Assembly (NCBI GenBank): GCA_024236295.1
Contig: JACKKT010000003.1
Span: forward strand, 124,001 to 188,000
DNA from: Kordiimonadaceae bacterium
GTDB taxonomy: Bacteria > Pseudomonadota > Alphaproteobacteria > Sphingomonadales > Emcibacteraceae
Direction of reading: 5' to 3'
Length of the DNA: 64,000 bases
Part shown: piece by piece, positions 9,568 through 18,035 of the stretch
How the letters are laid out: each line of letters begins with the position of its first letter
Numbering within the stretch: the first letter of the stretch is position 1
Position numbers and translations under genes: made by a program
Notes under the pieces: generated by a model
Databases searched by the model: none
What the model was told of the DNA's origin: nothing
The model's input: only the letters and a program-made list of their open reading frames with translations

Positions 9568-12440
9568 TTCGCCCCCTTCTTTTTCGTACCAAGTGATCTT
9601 TCTTCCTGCTCAAATGGCATTTCTTTTTTAAAACCATAATTCATCACAACCGGACGGTCGAATTTATTATAAAATTTAACAGGATCAAGAAGCGGTGAAG
9701 TCTGGCCCTTCTTTTGAACTTCCGCACGCTCAACTTTAACGCGCGTATCAAACCAGGCTCCCTGCCCGGTGACAGGATCGGAATTGGACCTTATTTCACC
9801 AGTATCGGTTCTCAGATTTTCTGAGATGACATGGTTGAGCAAAAATGCTTTCTTAAATTCGGGTGAATTTTCATCTAGTGCCCATGCCCCACGCCTTTTT
9901 CCGATGGCGTTCCAGGTCCAGACTGTCCCTTCATTTAACCCATCCATATATTTTGCCTGAACCTTAACTTCGCCGTGGGGACTTTTAACCCAGACCCAAT
10001 CCAGATCGCCAATGTTCCTTCTTTTGGCCCAGCGGCTGTTTACATATAAATAATTCTGCGCTGTAATCTGTCTTAGCCATGCATTTTGTCCTCCCCATGA
10101 ATGATACATATGTGGCGGGCGCTGGGTGAGTGCCGTTATCGGATATTCTTTGCTGTTGCTGTCAACCTGTTCCTGAACCGGGTACCAGGTTGGAACCGGA
10201 TTAAAATATTTTCTGATCCGCTCTCTGGCATGCTCAGGCGGCACATTTTCCCCATGTCCTTCGGCCGCCAGATGGAATTTCTGCAGCATCTCATTATAAA
10301 CATTCAAAACAATCGGTTCTGGTGCACCTATCCAACCCATTTTTGTTGCGGTCTCAAGGTAGGCTTTATTGGCAAACCGGTTATATTGTTCCCCTTCATC
10401 CAGTTCAAATTCCCAAAAGCACCCATTTTCAATGTATTTATTAAGCTGACTTTTATTGGGCGCTCCTTTTCCATGACTTAATCCATCTTCACCACGCCAG
10501 CCTGAAAGGGGCCCAACACCGGGTGCCCTCTCGTGTTGGGTCAGATAATCACTATATCCGCCAGGATATAATGGCTCACCTTTGTCATCAACCATACCCG
10601 GGAGCCCGAGCCGTGCCCCAAGATCAAGTACAACATCCTGAAACGGCCTGACATTACGGTCCGGTTCTACTACCGGCTGTCTGATTGAATCTGCCGCAGC
10701 CTCTGCTGTACCAATTGGTCGGTCCAACATTGAAATAGCATCCCATCGCTCTAGATACGTGGTATCCGGTAAGATCAGGTCAGCATAAGGCACGGTTTCA
10801 GAATAAAAGGCATCAGAATATATAATATAGGGAATTTTATAATCACCAGTTTCCGGATCTTTATCGGTCATATATTTTACGGCATTGCCAACATTCATAG
10901 ATGAGTTCCAGGCCATATTTGCCATATACATCATCAGCACATCTATTTTATAAGGATCCCCTGCCCATGCATTATGAAGAACCATATGCATCATACCGTG
11001 GATTGCAAGCGGGTATTCCCATGAAAAAGCTTTATCAAGACGGGTAGGTTCCCCCTTTTCGTCAACTGCAAGATCTTCAGGACCCGCAGGAAATCCAAGG
11101 GGCTCGAGTGAAAGACTGCCATTTGGCTCTGCAGCCTGCTTTGCCATTTTTTTATGAGGTGGTGTTGGGCGGGGAAACGGTGGCTTATATCTGAATGAGC
11201 CTGGGCGATCAATTGCCCCCAACAACATTTGCAGCAGATGAAGCATCCGGCATGTTTCAAAACCGTTTTTATGGGCAGCAATGCCGCGCATCGCATGAAA
11301 AGATACAGGTCGGACAACAGTTTTTTTATGTTTATTGCCGTAACTGTCTGTCCATGGAATATTCAGATTTTCTTCATCCGCAAAAGCAGCTTCAGCTAAT
11401 TCAGCCGCAATTCGTTCAATGTCAAAGGCTACAATTCCCGTCCGTTTCGATACTTCTTCAGTGTCATATTTTTCACCCAGGAATTCCTGAATAATATAGT
11501 AAAATGCCGGTACCACTTTTGTCCCGTCATCAAGTTTATAGTCTCCGACCAATGCCGGTTTTGACTTTCCAACTTGCAGGGTTTTAATGTTTTCAAATTT
11601 TTGATCATAACATAGGGGATTTCCTTCGCCATCCCTTGCAAATAATCCGTTATTCGCTGCACCAGGATTATCAATGACCAGCCATGGACTGTTGGTGTAA
11701 CGGATAAGAAAATCCCAGTCTATTTTCTCAGCTTTCAAAAGTTGTGCTATTATCGCGCCGATAAACAGGCCATCCGTTCCAGGGCGGATTCCTAGCCACT
11801 CATCGGCAATTGCCGCATATCCCGACTGCACTGGATTAACAGAAACATATTTTGTTCCTTTTCGCAATTTAATGGTGCTTATGCCTTTTTTGATTGGGTT
11901 ACTGTCGTGGTCTTCCGCCACGCCAAACATCATAAAATATTTTGTCTTATGCCAATCAGGTTCCCCGAATTCCCAGAATGATCCACCAATAGTATAAAGG
12001 CCCGCAGCGGCCATATTTACAGAACAAAATCCTCCATGTGCTGCATAATTATGTGTGCCAAATTTGGCAGAAAACCATCCTGTAAGTGCCTGACTTTGAT
12101 CGCGACCTGTAAAAAAGGCCAAACGTTTGGGGTCTTTTTCACGAACAGCTCTAAGCTTCCCGGTTGCAATTTCCATAGCCTCTTCCCAGGAGATTTCTTC
12201 AAATTCTCCGCTTCCCCTGGGTCCCACCCTTTTAAGGGGTGTCGTCAGCCGTGCTGGAGAATAATGCTGCATTATTCCGGCTGACCCTTTTGCACAAAGG
12301 ACGCCTTTATTGACAGGATGATCCGGGTTTCCCTCTATATATCTTAACCGTCCATCCTGAAGGTGAACATTAATGCCGCAACGACAGGCACACATATAAC
12401 ATGTAGTCGTTTTAACGGTGGTTTTGTTTTTTGCTGTCAT
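9564..12440 (-). CDS. soeA: Molybdopterin oxidoreductase catalytic subunit, SoeA-like sulfite dehydrogenase
   Basis: A 958-residue member of the DMSO-reductase superfamily. The N-terminus carries the [4Fe-4S] motif CYMCACRCGINV (Cys14, 17, 21), completed by Cys in GVLCAKGSAG, followed by the pterin-binding blocks GGFCSVNMAAAG and FGVAEDHDSNP. There is no twin-arginine signal peptide, which argues for a cytoplasmic enzyme and separates it from DMSO, polysulfide and thiosulfate reductases. Length, absence of a Tat signal, and partnership with soeB and a SoeC-type anchor point to the cytoplasmic sulfite:quinone oxidoreductase SoeABC. The assignment as sulfite dehydrogenase is an inference; other cytoplasmic-facing molybdoenzymes remain possible. 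The ribosome-binding site is weak. It is divergent from the second receptor, separated by a 400-base regulatory region. Confidence 0.78.
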   Translation of the reverse strand: MTAKNKTTVKTTTCYMCACRCGINVHLQDGRLRYIEGNPDHPVNKGVLCAKGSAGIMQHYSPARLTTPLKRVGPRGSGEFEEISWEEAMEIATGKLRAVREKDPKRLAFFTGRDQSQALTGWFSAKFGTHNYAAHGGFCSVNMAAAGLYTIGGSFWEFGEPDWHKTKYFMMFGVAEDHDSNPIKKGISTIKLRKGTKYVSVNPVQSGYAAIADEWLGIRPGTDGLFIGAIIAQLLKAEKIDWDFLIRYTNSPWLVIDNPGAANNGLFARDGEGNPLCYDQKFENIKTLQVGKSKPALVGDYKLDDGTKVVPAFYYIIQEFLGEKYDTEEVSKRTGIVAFDIERIAAELAEAAFADEENLNIPWTDSYGNKHKKTVVRPVSFHAMRGIAAHKNGFETCRMLHLLQMLLGAIDRPGSFRYKPPFPRPTPPHKKMAKQAAEPNGSLSLEPLGFPAGPEDLAVDEKGEPTRLDKAFSWEYPLAIHGMMHMVLHNAWAGDPYKIDVLMMYMANMAWNSSMNVGNAVKYMTDKDPETGDYKIPYIIYSDAFYSETVPYADLILPDTTYLERWDAISMLDRPIGTAEAAADSIRQPVVEPDRNVRPFQDVVLDLGARLGLPGMVDDKGEPLYPGGYSDYLTQHERAPGVGPLSGWRGEDGLSHGKGAPNKSQLNKYIENGCFWEFELDEGEQYNRFANKAYLETATKMGWIGAPEPIVLNVYNEMLQKFHLAAEGHGENVPPEHARERIRKYFNPVPTWYPVQEQVDSNSKEYPITALTQRPPHMYHSWGGQNAWLRQITAQNYLYVNSRWAKRRNIGDLDWVWVKSPHGEVKVQAKYMDGLNEGTVWTWNAIGKRRGAWALDENSPEFKKAFLLNHVISENLRTDTGEIRSNSDPVTGQGAWFDTRVKVERAEVQKKGQTSPLLDPVKFYNKFDRPVVMNYGFKKEMPFEQEERSLGTKKKGAK

Positions 12441-12840
12441 TTAGCTAGACCGAAATTCATTTTTTATAGTTTATATAATCAGGTGTCGTCCCGGCAATAT
12501 TCTTATTGGAGCCTAACATAAAAAAATTCCGATTGTTTTTTTATTTTCATCTTAAATCATAATTTGTTTAGAACAGCTAACTAATAATTCTTTCTTACTA
12601 GTAAGTTATACTATTAATACACAATATATTAGTAGGTTATTAAGTCAAACCCAGATTTAATATAACCTTTAGTCTAATAGGGTCACTTTAGAACTGGACG
12701 ATCATAAATCGTTATGATATTACGTTCCAAAAATTATATTGACAATAATTCTTAATAAATGTAGGCACTGCTTACATAAACAAATCGTTATATATACATC
12801 AAAAAGTAAATATAATTACTTAGCAAGTGAGGAGAACTCA
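12441..12840. promoter_or_regulatory. Divergent promoter region between soeABC and the second receptor
   Basis: About 400 AT-rich bases without a gene separate soeA (leftward) from the receptor (rightward), so it should hold both promoters. Two dyads are visible: the 12-base palindrome CTTACTAGTAAG at 12594-12605, and ATCATAA/TTATGAT (12701-12718, four-base loop). A TTGACA hexamer at 12739-12744 matches a -35 box but lacks a convincing -10 partner. The dyads are plausible regulator-binding sites; which regulator is unknown. Confidence 0.45.
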
Positions 12841-14985
12841 GTGGTATTTTCCAGTAAATCTATTTTTGCCTTGTCGATAGCAACTCTTATGTCTACAACA
12901 GCATTGGCTCAACAAACTATGTCTGATGATAATTCTTCTACAGTTATCTACGAAGAGAGTTATTTTACACAGTTTAAACCGATAACCCTCCACGACATGC
13001 TCCGTAGCGTTCCAGGTACTGCTGCACTGCTGGCACAGGCAGATGAAGAACTAACTGGCCGTCGCGTCCGCGGATTTGGCTCTGATGGAGACCAAATATT
13101 GATTGACGGAAAAAGAATTGCAGGAAAAACCAATTCCCTTGGCCTTCAATTAAAGCGTATCCAGGCGACACAAGTTAGTCATATTGAACTAATTCGTGGA
13201 ACAAAAGCTGGTCTTGACGTGCAAAGTGAGGGCTTGATCATCAATGTGGTTTTAAAAGAGAATGCATCAAAATCAAATACTGTATGGACAGCCGGTGGCT
13301 CCTATGCCGAAGGCGGCAGTATTGACCCGCTTGCTAAAGTAACTCACACAGGTGAATCCGGTAATTTAAAATATTTATTTGGTGCTGATTTTGCTTTTGA
13401 GGAAACTCGCCAGAATTTTGCAGATACAATATATAATAACGTTGGAGCTTTGGCTCAAAGCAATTCTTTAACTAGTAATAAAGACCGGAAAAAATTATTC
13501 TTAAACAGCAACCTGGAATATAACGCAGAAAACGGAGATATTTTCCGCCTTAACGGACAGCTGGAGTTTGATGGTGATGATACTATAGAAACAGATCACC
13601 AGAATCTTGTCCTTGCCAACAATACACGCTTGGTTGTAAGGGATCGTGAACACAATCCATTCCATTGGGAATTTGGCGGAGATTATCAGCACCGTTTTGA
13701 GAATCTTGGTCTACTAAAATCGTTATTTGTGGTAAATCATGGAAAGCACGACTGGGATACACTTTTCCAAGGTGCCTTAAATGGTGCTGCTCTTGCAACG
13801 ACAAGCTCAAATTTTTCACAAAGAACTCACGGTGAGAAAATTTTACGCTCATCGTTAACAAACACATTTGCTGTGAAACACACTGTGGAAATAGGTGGTG
13901 AAGTAGCCATTAATGATGTTGGTACAAAAAATACCAGCAGAAATGCGGCAGGGGATATTAACCCAAATACAGTTAGTGATATTAGTGTTCAAGAAGTACG
14001 CTTTCAAGCATTTGGTAGCCATAACTACACATTTTCATCTAATGTTTCTCTACAAAGTTCATTAAATGCAGAATGGTCTGAAATTACACAAAAAGATAAT
14101 ATCAATGCAGCAAACCCGGATTTTAGTCGAAATTTCTTTTACTTAAAACCGCGCATGAACCTGCGCTATGATGTTGACGAACAAAATCAGATCCGTGTAA
14201 CGGTTGAAAGAAAGATTAGCCAACTTGATTTTGGAGATTTCGGCAATAAATTCGACGTTGAAGATAATGAGGTTGATGCAGGCAATCCGCTACTTCGCCC
14301 TGAAGATACATGGGAATTCTCGGTTGCATATGAAAATAGGTTTGTAGACGACCAAGGATCCATTTCTATTAAAGGGTTCTATAATAAGATCCGCGATCAT
14401 ATAGCAAAAATTGGTAAACCCGACCCAATTGCAAATCCTACAAATGATTACCAAATGGCCGTATTGTCACTGCCGGGTAATATTGGTGATGCAAAAGAAT
14501 ATGGTGTTGAATTTAATGGAAGCTGGCGTCTTAAAGCACTTGAACTTCCTAATGCCATTATCAGTGGTAAATATATATTACGTGAAACTGATGTACTTGA
14601 TCCGTTTACACTATTGCATCGTCCAATCGAATATAAACAAAAACATGAATGGTTGGTTACTTTCCAGCATGATATAGTTGAACAAGGTACCTCATATGGC
14701 TTTAATATTACAAATAAAGCACCTATGAATGGTATCGGCTACAGGACTGATGTCATTGAGCATTGGGAAAAAACAGTAAATCCGAAAGCTTCATTATATA
14801 TTGAGCAAAAAGTTTTCGGAGATATGAAACTTAGGTTCGACCTTAAAAACATTCTGAAAGCTAAAAATGGCTATCACTTAACAAAATATGTTGGAAATAT
14901 TTCAAATGGCGTTGTTGATTATAACGAAATCAGAAAAGCTTCATCACAACGTGTTTATCAATTAACCCTTCAGGGAACATTCTAA
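12841..14985 (+). CDS. TonB-dependent outer-membrane receptor (paralogue 2)
   Basis: I start this gene at the GTG at 12841, which has a good GAGGAG ribosome-binding site and yields a signal peptide (MVFSSKSIFALSIATLMSTT, then ALAQ). A TTG start at 12739 would bury the signal peptide behind 34 unlikely residues. The resulting 714 residues nearly equal the 717 of paralogue 1. A TonB-box-like STVIYE follows cleavage; the plug region includes VPGTAALL, GFGSDGDQILIDG and HIELIRGTKAG; and the barrel ends in LTLQGTF. It is divergent from soeABC and followed by a terminator. The ligand is unknown; conservation with the soe-linked paralogue and the downstream amidohydrolase suggest a nutrient linked to these enzymes. 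Confidence 0.87.
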   Translation: MVFSSKSIFALSIATLMSTTALAQQTMSDDNSSTVIYEESYFTQFKPITLHDMLRSVPGTAALLAQADEELTGRRVRGFGSDGDQILIDGKRIAGKTNSLGLQLKRIQATQVSHIELIRGTKAGLDVQSEGLIINVVLKENASKSNTVWTAGGSYAEGGSIDPLAKVTHTGESGNLKYLFGADFAFEETRQNFADTIYNNVGALAQSNSLTSNKDRKKLFLNSNLEYNAENGDIFRLNGQLEFDGDDTIETDHQNLVLANNTRLVVRDREHNPFHWEFGGDYQHRFENLGLLKSLFVVNHGKHDWDTLFQGALNGAALATTSSNFSQRTHGEKILRSSLTNTFAVKHTVEIGGEVAINDVGTKNTSRNAAGDINPNTVSDISVQEVRFQAFGSHNYTFSSNVSLQSSLNAEWSEITQKDNINAANPDFSRNFFYLKPRMNLRYDVDEQNQIRVTVERKISQLDFGDFGNKFDVEDNEVDAGNPLLRPEDTWEFSVAYENRFVDDQGSISIKGFYNKIRDHIAKIGKPDPIANPTNDYQMAVLSLPGNIGDAKEYGVEFNGSWRLKALELPNAIISGKYILRETDVLDPFTLLHRPIEYKQKHEWLVTFQHDIVEQGTSYGFNITNKAPMNGIGYRTDVIEHWEKTVNPKASLYIEQKVFGDMKLRFDLKNILKAKNGYHLTKYVGNISNGVVDYNEIRKASSQRVYQLTLQGTF

Positions 14986-15015
14986 TTTTTAATATCTAAT
15001 ATAAACTTTACTTAT

Positions 15016-15048
15016 AGCCGGATCAGTCAAAATTGATCCGGCTTTTTT
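15016..15048 (+). terminator. Rho-independent terminator after the receptor
   Basis: The arms AGCCGGATCA (15016-15025) and TGATCCGGCT (15034-15043) form a ten-pair stem with an eight-base loop and run directly into a T-tract. It ends the receptor transcript before the amidohydrolase gene. Confidence 0.9.
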
Positions 15049-15114
15049 ATTGCCAACTTTACAGGTTCCTTTTCTTCAATCATAATATTCTGACAACTTA
15101 GGAGGGAGAAGAAA

Positions 15115-16689
15115 ATGCGCGTAGTTATGTCCGTCATACTTATGCTTTTGACATTTGTAACAACAGTGTCGGCTCAGCAAGACAACAAAAATATAGAGAC
15201 GTTGAAGAAAGACGTTACAAATCATGTTGAAAACAACAAAAAACTTATACAGGAAATTGTGGATAGCCTGTTTAGTTTTTCAGAACTTGGATTCCAGGAA
15301 TTTGAAACTCAGCGGTATGTTGGAAATCTTTTGGAGGAAAATGGTTTCAGTGTAAAAAAAGGAGTTGCCGGTTTACCATCCGGATGGTGGGCTTCATGGG
15401 GCTCAGGCCATCCAGTAATAGCACTTGGAACTGATGTTGACGGCATTCCGAAAGCCTCCCAGAAACCGGGAGTGGCCTATAAGGATCCGCTGATTGAGGG
15501 AGCTCCTGGCCATGGTGAAGGTCATAATTCGGGAATGGCAGTACATATAGCCGCTGCCCTTGCCTTAAAAGAAGTGATGGAAAGAGATAATATTCCAGGA
15601 ACAATAATTATCTGGCCCGGCATTGCTGAAGAGCTTCTGGCAGGCAAGGCTTTCTTCACTCGTGAAGGATTGTTTGACGGTGTTGATGCCGTTTTATTTG
15701 CTCATGTTGGAAGTTCACTCGCCGTATCATGGGGCGCCGCACGTGGCACAGGCTTAATTTCGGTTGAGTATACATTTAAGGGAGAAAGTTCCCACAGTGC
15801 CGTTGCCCCCTGGAAAGGGAAAAGTGCTCTTGATGCTGTTGAACTGATGAATGCAGGATGGAATGCCCGACGTGAACATCTTCACCCGCTTCAAAGATCA
15901 CATTATATCATTTCCGACGGGGGTGATCAGCCCAATGTCGTACCGCAAACAGCTTCTGTCTGGTATTATATCAGAGAGATGACGGCAGAAAATATTTTGG
16001 AAAATTTTGAAAAACTGAACAAAACTGCTGAAGGTGCTGCCTTAATGACCGACACATCAGTCAGCCACCGGATTGTAGGTGGTGCCTGGCCGCGACATTA
16101 TAATAAACCCATCGCAGAAGCCGTTAATGAAAACATGAAGGCCGTTGGCATGCCGATGTGGGATGATAAGGATCAGATTTTTGCCAAAGCCGTACAAGCA
16201 TTGGCCGATACCGAACAAAATGGTCTTGAAACGGAAATTGCCGGCATTCAGGGACCTTCCGAATATCCCGTTAGTGGAGGCTCCGATGATATTGGGGATA
16301 TTTCCTGGCTGGTACCCACAATAACACTGAATTATCCTGCCAATATAAGTAATCTGGGGGGTCATAATTGGAAAAACACGATTGCCATGGCAACACCAGT
16401 TGCTCATAAGGGCTCACTAGTCGGGGCAAAGGTGATTGCCAGAACTATGGTAGACCTTATGCTAAAGCCGGACCTGCTTAGCGAAGCTCATAAATATTTT
16501 AATAATATTCAACTTGCGGAAACCACCTATGTGCCTTTTATCAGTGCAACAGAGAAGCCTGCTATTGAAAAAAATGTGGATATTATGGCTAAATTTAAGC
16601 CACAGCTAAAAGAGCTTTATTATGATGCCAATAAATATAATACATATATGGAGCAACTGGGTATAACATACCCGACGCTACCAGAATAA
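15115..16689 (+). CDS. Exported M20-family amidohydrolase (AbgB-like)
   Basis: A 524-residue protein with a signal peptide ending in VSAQQ and an M20D-type amidohydrolase fold. The metal-site segment reads GHGEGHN (His133, Glu135, His137), whereas characterised AbgB- and ILR1-type enzymes have Cys at the Glu135 position. Other family blocks are the IAEELLAGK region (acidic metal ligands), FAHVG, and GESSHSA in the dimerisation domain. The relatives remove acyl groups from amides such as p-aminobenzoyl-glutamate or N-acyl amino acids. A strong AGGAGGG ribosome-binding site precedes the ATG. Its placement between an outer-membrane receptor and two amino-acid-type permeases suggests that it releases an amino acid from an imported conjugate in the periplasm; this is inference. 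Confidence 0.83.
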   Translation: MRVVMSVILMLLTFVTTVSAQQDNKNIETLKKDVTNHVENNKKLIQEIVDSLFSFSELGFQEFETQRYVGNLLEENGFSVKKGVAGLPSGWWASWGSGHPVIALGTDVDGIPKASQKPGVAYKDPLIEGAPGHGEGHNSGMAVHIAAALALKEVMERDNIPGTIIIWPGIAEELLAGKAFFTREGLFDGVDAVLFAHVGSSLAVSWGAARGTGLISVEYTFKGESSHSAVAPWKGKSALDAVELMNAGWNARREHLHPLQRSHYIISDGGDQPNVVPQTASVWYYIREMTAENILENFEKLNKTAEGAALMTDTSVSHRIVGGAWPRHYNKPIAEAVNENMKAVGMPMWDDKDQIFAKAVQALADTEQNGLETEIAGIQGPSEYPVSGGSDDIGDISWLVPTITLNYPANISNLGGHNWKNTIAMATPVAHKGSLVGAKVIARTMVDLMLKPDLLSEAHKYFNNIQLAETTYVPFISATEKPAIEKNVDIMAKFKPQLKELYYDANKYNTYMEQLGITYPTLPE

Positions 16690-16700
16690 AATTTTCAAAA

Positions 16701-16731
16701 GAAGGCGGTTTATAAAACCGCCTTCTTTTTT
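16701..16731. terminator. Bidirectional terminator between amidohydrolase and APC permease
   Basis: The hairpin GAAGGCGGTT/AACCGCCTTC has a T-tract on the right and an A-tract on the left, so it can stop transcription in both directions between two convergent genes. The permease stop codon at 16710-16712 lies inside it. Confidence 0.88.
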
Positions 16732-18011
16732 AGCCTCTCATTCATAAAATAAAGTATTGAACCTACTACAATAAAGCTAATCAGATACTTCCAGCTCAAC
16801 AATTCGGACTGAGAAATAGCAAAGAAACAAACTAAAAGGCCAATGAAAGGAATAACATACCCGCCTGGTATCTTCAGGGAATTTTTCTCTGTCTCCGGAT
16901 CAGCATTCTTTCTGACATTTGGTAAGGCTATGATGCAAATGGAATAGGCGATTAATCTGGCAAGTGTTCCCGCAATCGCAAGGAATACAAATGTACCTGA
17001 GACGGCCAGAATAAAAACAAAAACTGATTGAAAAATTATGGAGTTAGCGGGGGTACAGTATTTATCATTTACTTTACCAAACCACATCGGCAGTGAACCA
17101 TAATGCGCCATACCGAATGTTGAGCGTGAAGCAAATATTGCAATGCCCGCAACGTTACCTAATATAGAGAAAATAGCCGTTAATATAACTATAATGCCCC
17201 CTATCGGCCCCATAAGACTTTCCCCAAGACCTATAAGCGGTGCACTACCCTCTATCTCCGGTGCAACCGTTATGTAGACGAGCTGAAGCAGAAAATAGAT
17301 TACAATCACAATGATAAAAACAGTTAATAATGCGCGTGGAATAGTTCTTTTGGCATTTTTTGTTTCCCCGGCAGAAGCCAGTACGGATTCAAAACCTGTA
17401 AAAGAAAAGAAAATTAATAAAATGACCGCGTTGGCATTTTCAAATTTTGGTATTTCCGGCGGGACTAAATATTCCGGTGTTATATATTGAAGTCCAAGAA
17501 GAATAAGAAGAAAAATGGGTACCAGTTTAAATAGCGTAAAAATATTTATAACATTAATTGCTCTCTTTATGCCTAGAATATTTATTATTGAAAGGCTAGC
17601 AACTACGATAAAAATCATAATGTTTCTTACCATGCCAGGGGATGCTCCATCCCAAAGATATGCCATATAATCAAAAAGTAGATTTACATTCGCTGCAAAA
17701 GCAGCAACGCGGCCGACATAAAATAGCCACCCTGTTTGAAACCCAAGCAGTGGACCGAAGGCGGTTGAAACATAAGCGACTGGTCCTCCAGTTGAGCTGA
17801 AATAGCTTGAAAGTGCTGCAAATGGCCATACAACAGCTAAAATTAAGATGCCGAAAATTATAAATAACCATGGACTAAATGGACCTGCAACTTCAGCTAG
17901 CCTGCCTGGAAGGCCAAAAATTCCGGCACCAATAATGCCATTTAATACCAAAAATCCGGCTGCAAGCAGTCCAATATCGCGTTTTAATTTTGCCTCTTCA
18001 CTCATGCTCAA
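16710..18011 (-). CDS. APC-family amino acid permease (tandem copy B)
   Basis: A 433-residue membrane transporter with about twelve hydrophobic helices. The first helix holds GFLVLNGIIGAGIFGLPGRL, the unwound glycine-rich substrate-binding segment of APC superfamily (LeuT-fold) transporters, and FFSFTGFESVLASAGETKN corresponds to the conserved helix 6 region. It is closely related to the neighbouring permease, from which it is separated by only 24 bases on the same strand, so the pair arose by tandem duplication and is probably cotranscribed. The substrate is likely an amino acid or amine. It converges on the amidohydrolase gene. Confidence 0.88.
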   Translation of the reverse strand: MSMSEEAKLKRDIGLLAAGFLVLNGIIGAGIFGLPGRLAEVAGPFSPWLFIIFGILILAVVWPFAALSSYFSSTGGPVAYVSTAFGPLLGFQTGWLFYVGRVAAFAANVNLLFDYMAYLWDGASPGMVRNIMIFIVVASLSIINILGIKRAINVINIFTLFKLVPIFLLILLGLQYITPEYLVPPEIPKFENANAVILLIFFSFTGFESVLASAGETKNAKRTIPRALLTVFIIVIVIYFLLQLVYITVAPEIEGSAPLIGLGESLMGPIGGIIVILTAIFSILGNVAGIAIFASRSTFGMAHYGSLPMWFGKVNDKYCTPANSIIFQSVFVFILAVSGTFVFLAIAGTLARLIAYSICIIALPNVRKNADPETEKNSLKIPGGYVIPFIGLLVCFFAISQSELLSWKYLISFIVVGSILYFMNERLKKKAVL

Positions 18012-18035
18012 TTCCGCTGGTCATCTATTCATCGG

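Noticed and set aside
10101..10481. Plus-strand frame of 126 codons inside soeA
   Set aside because: It lies wholly within the long conserved soeA frame and shows no recognisable motif or ribosome-binding site.
12739..12840. TTG start giving a 748-residue receptor
   Set aside because: The added 34 residues hide the signal peptide and no ribosome-binding site precedes the TTG; the GTG at 12841 has both.
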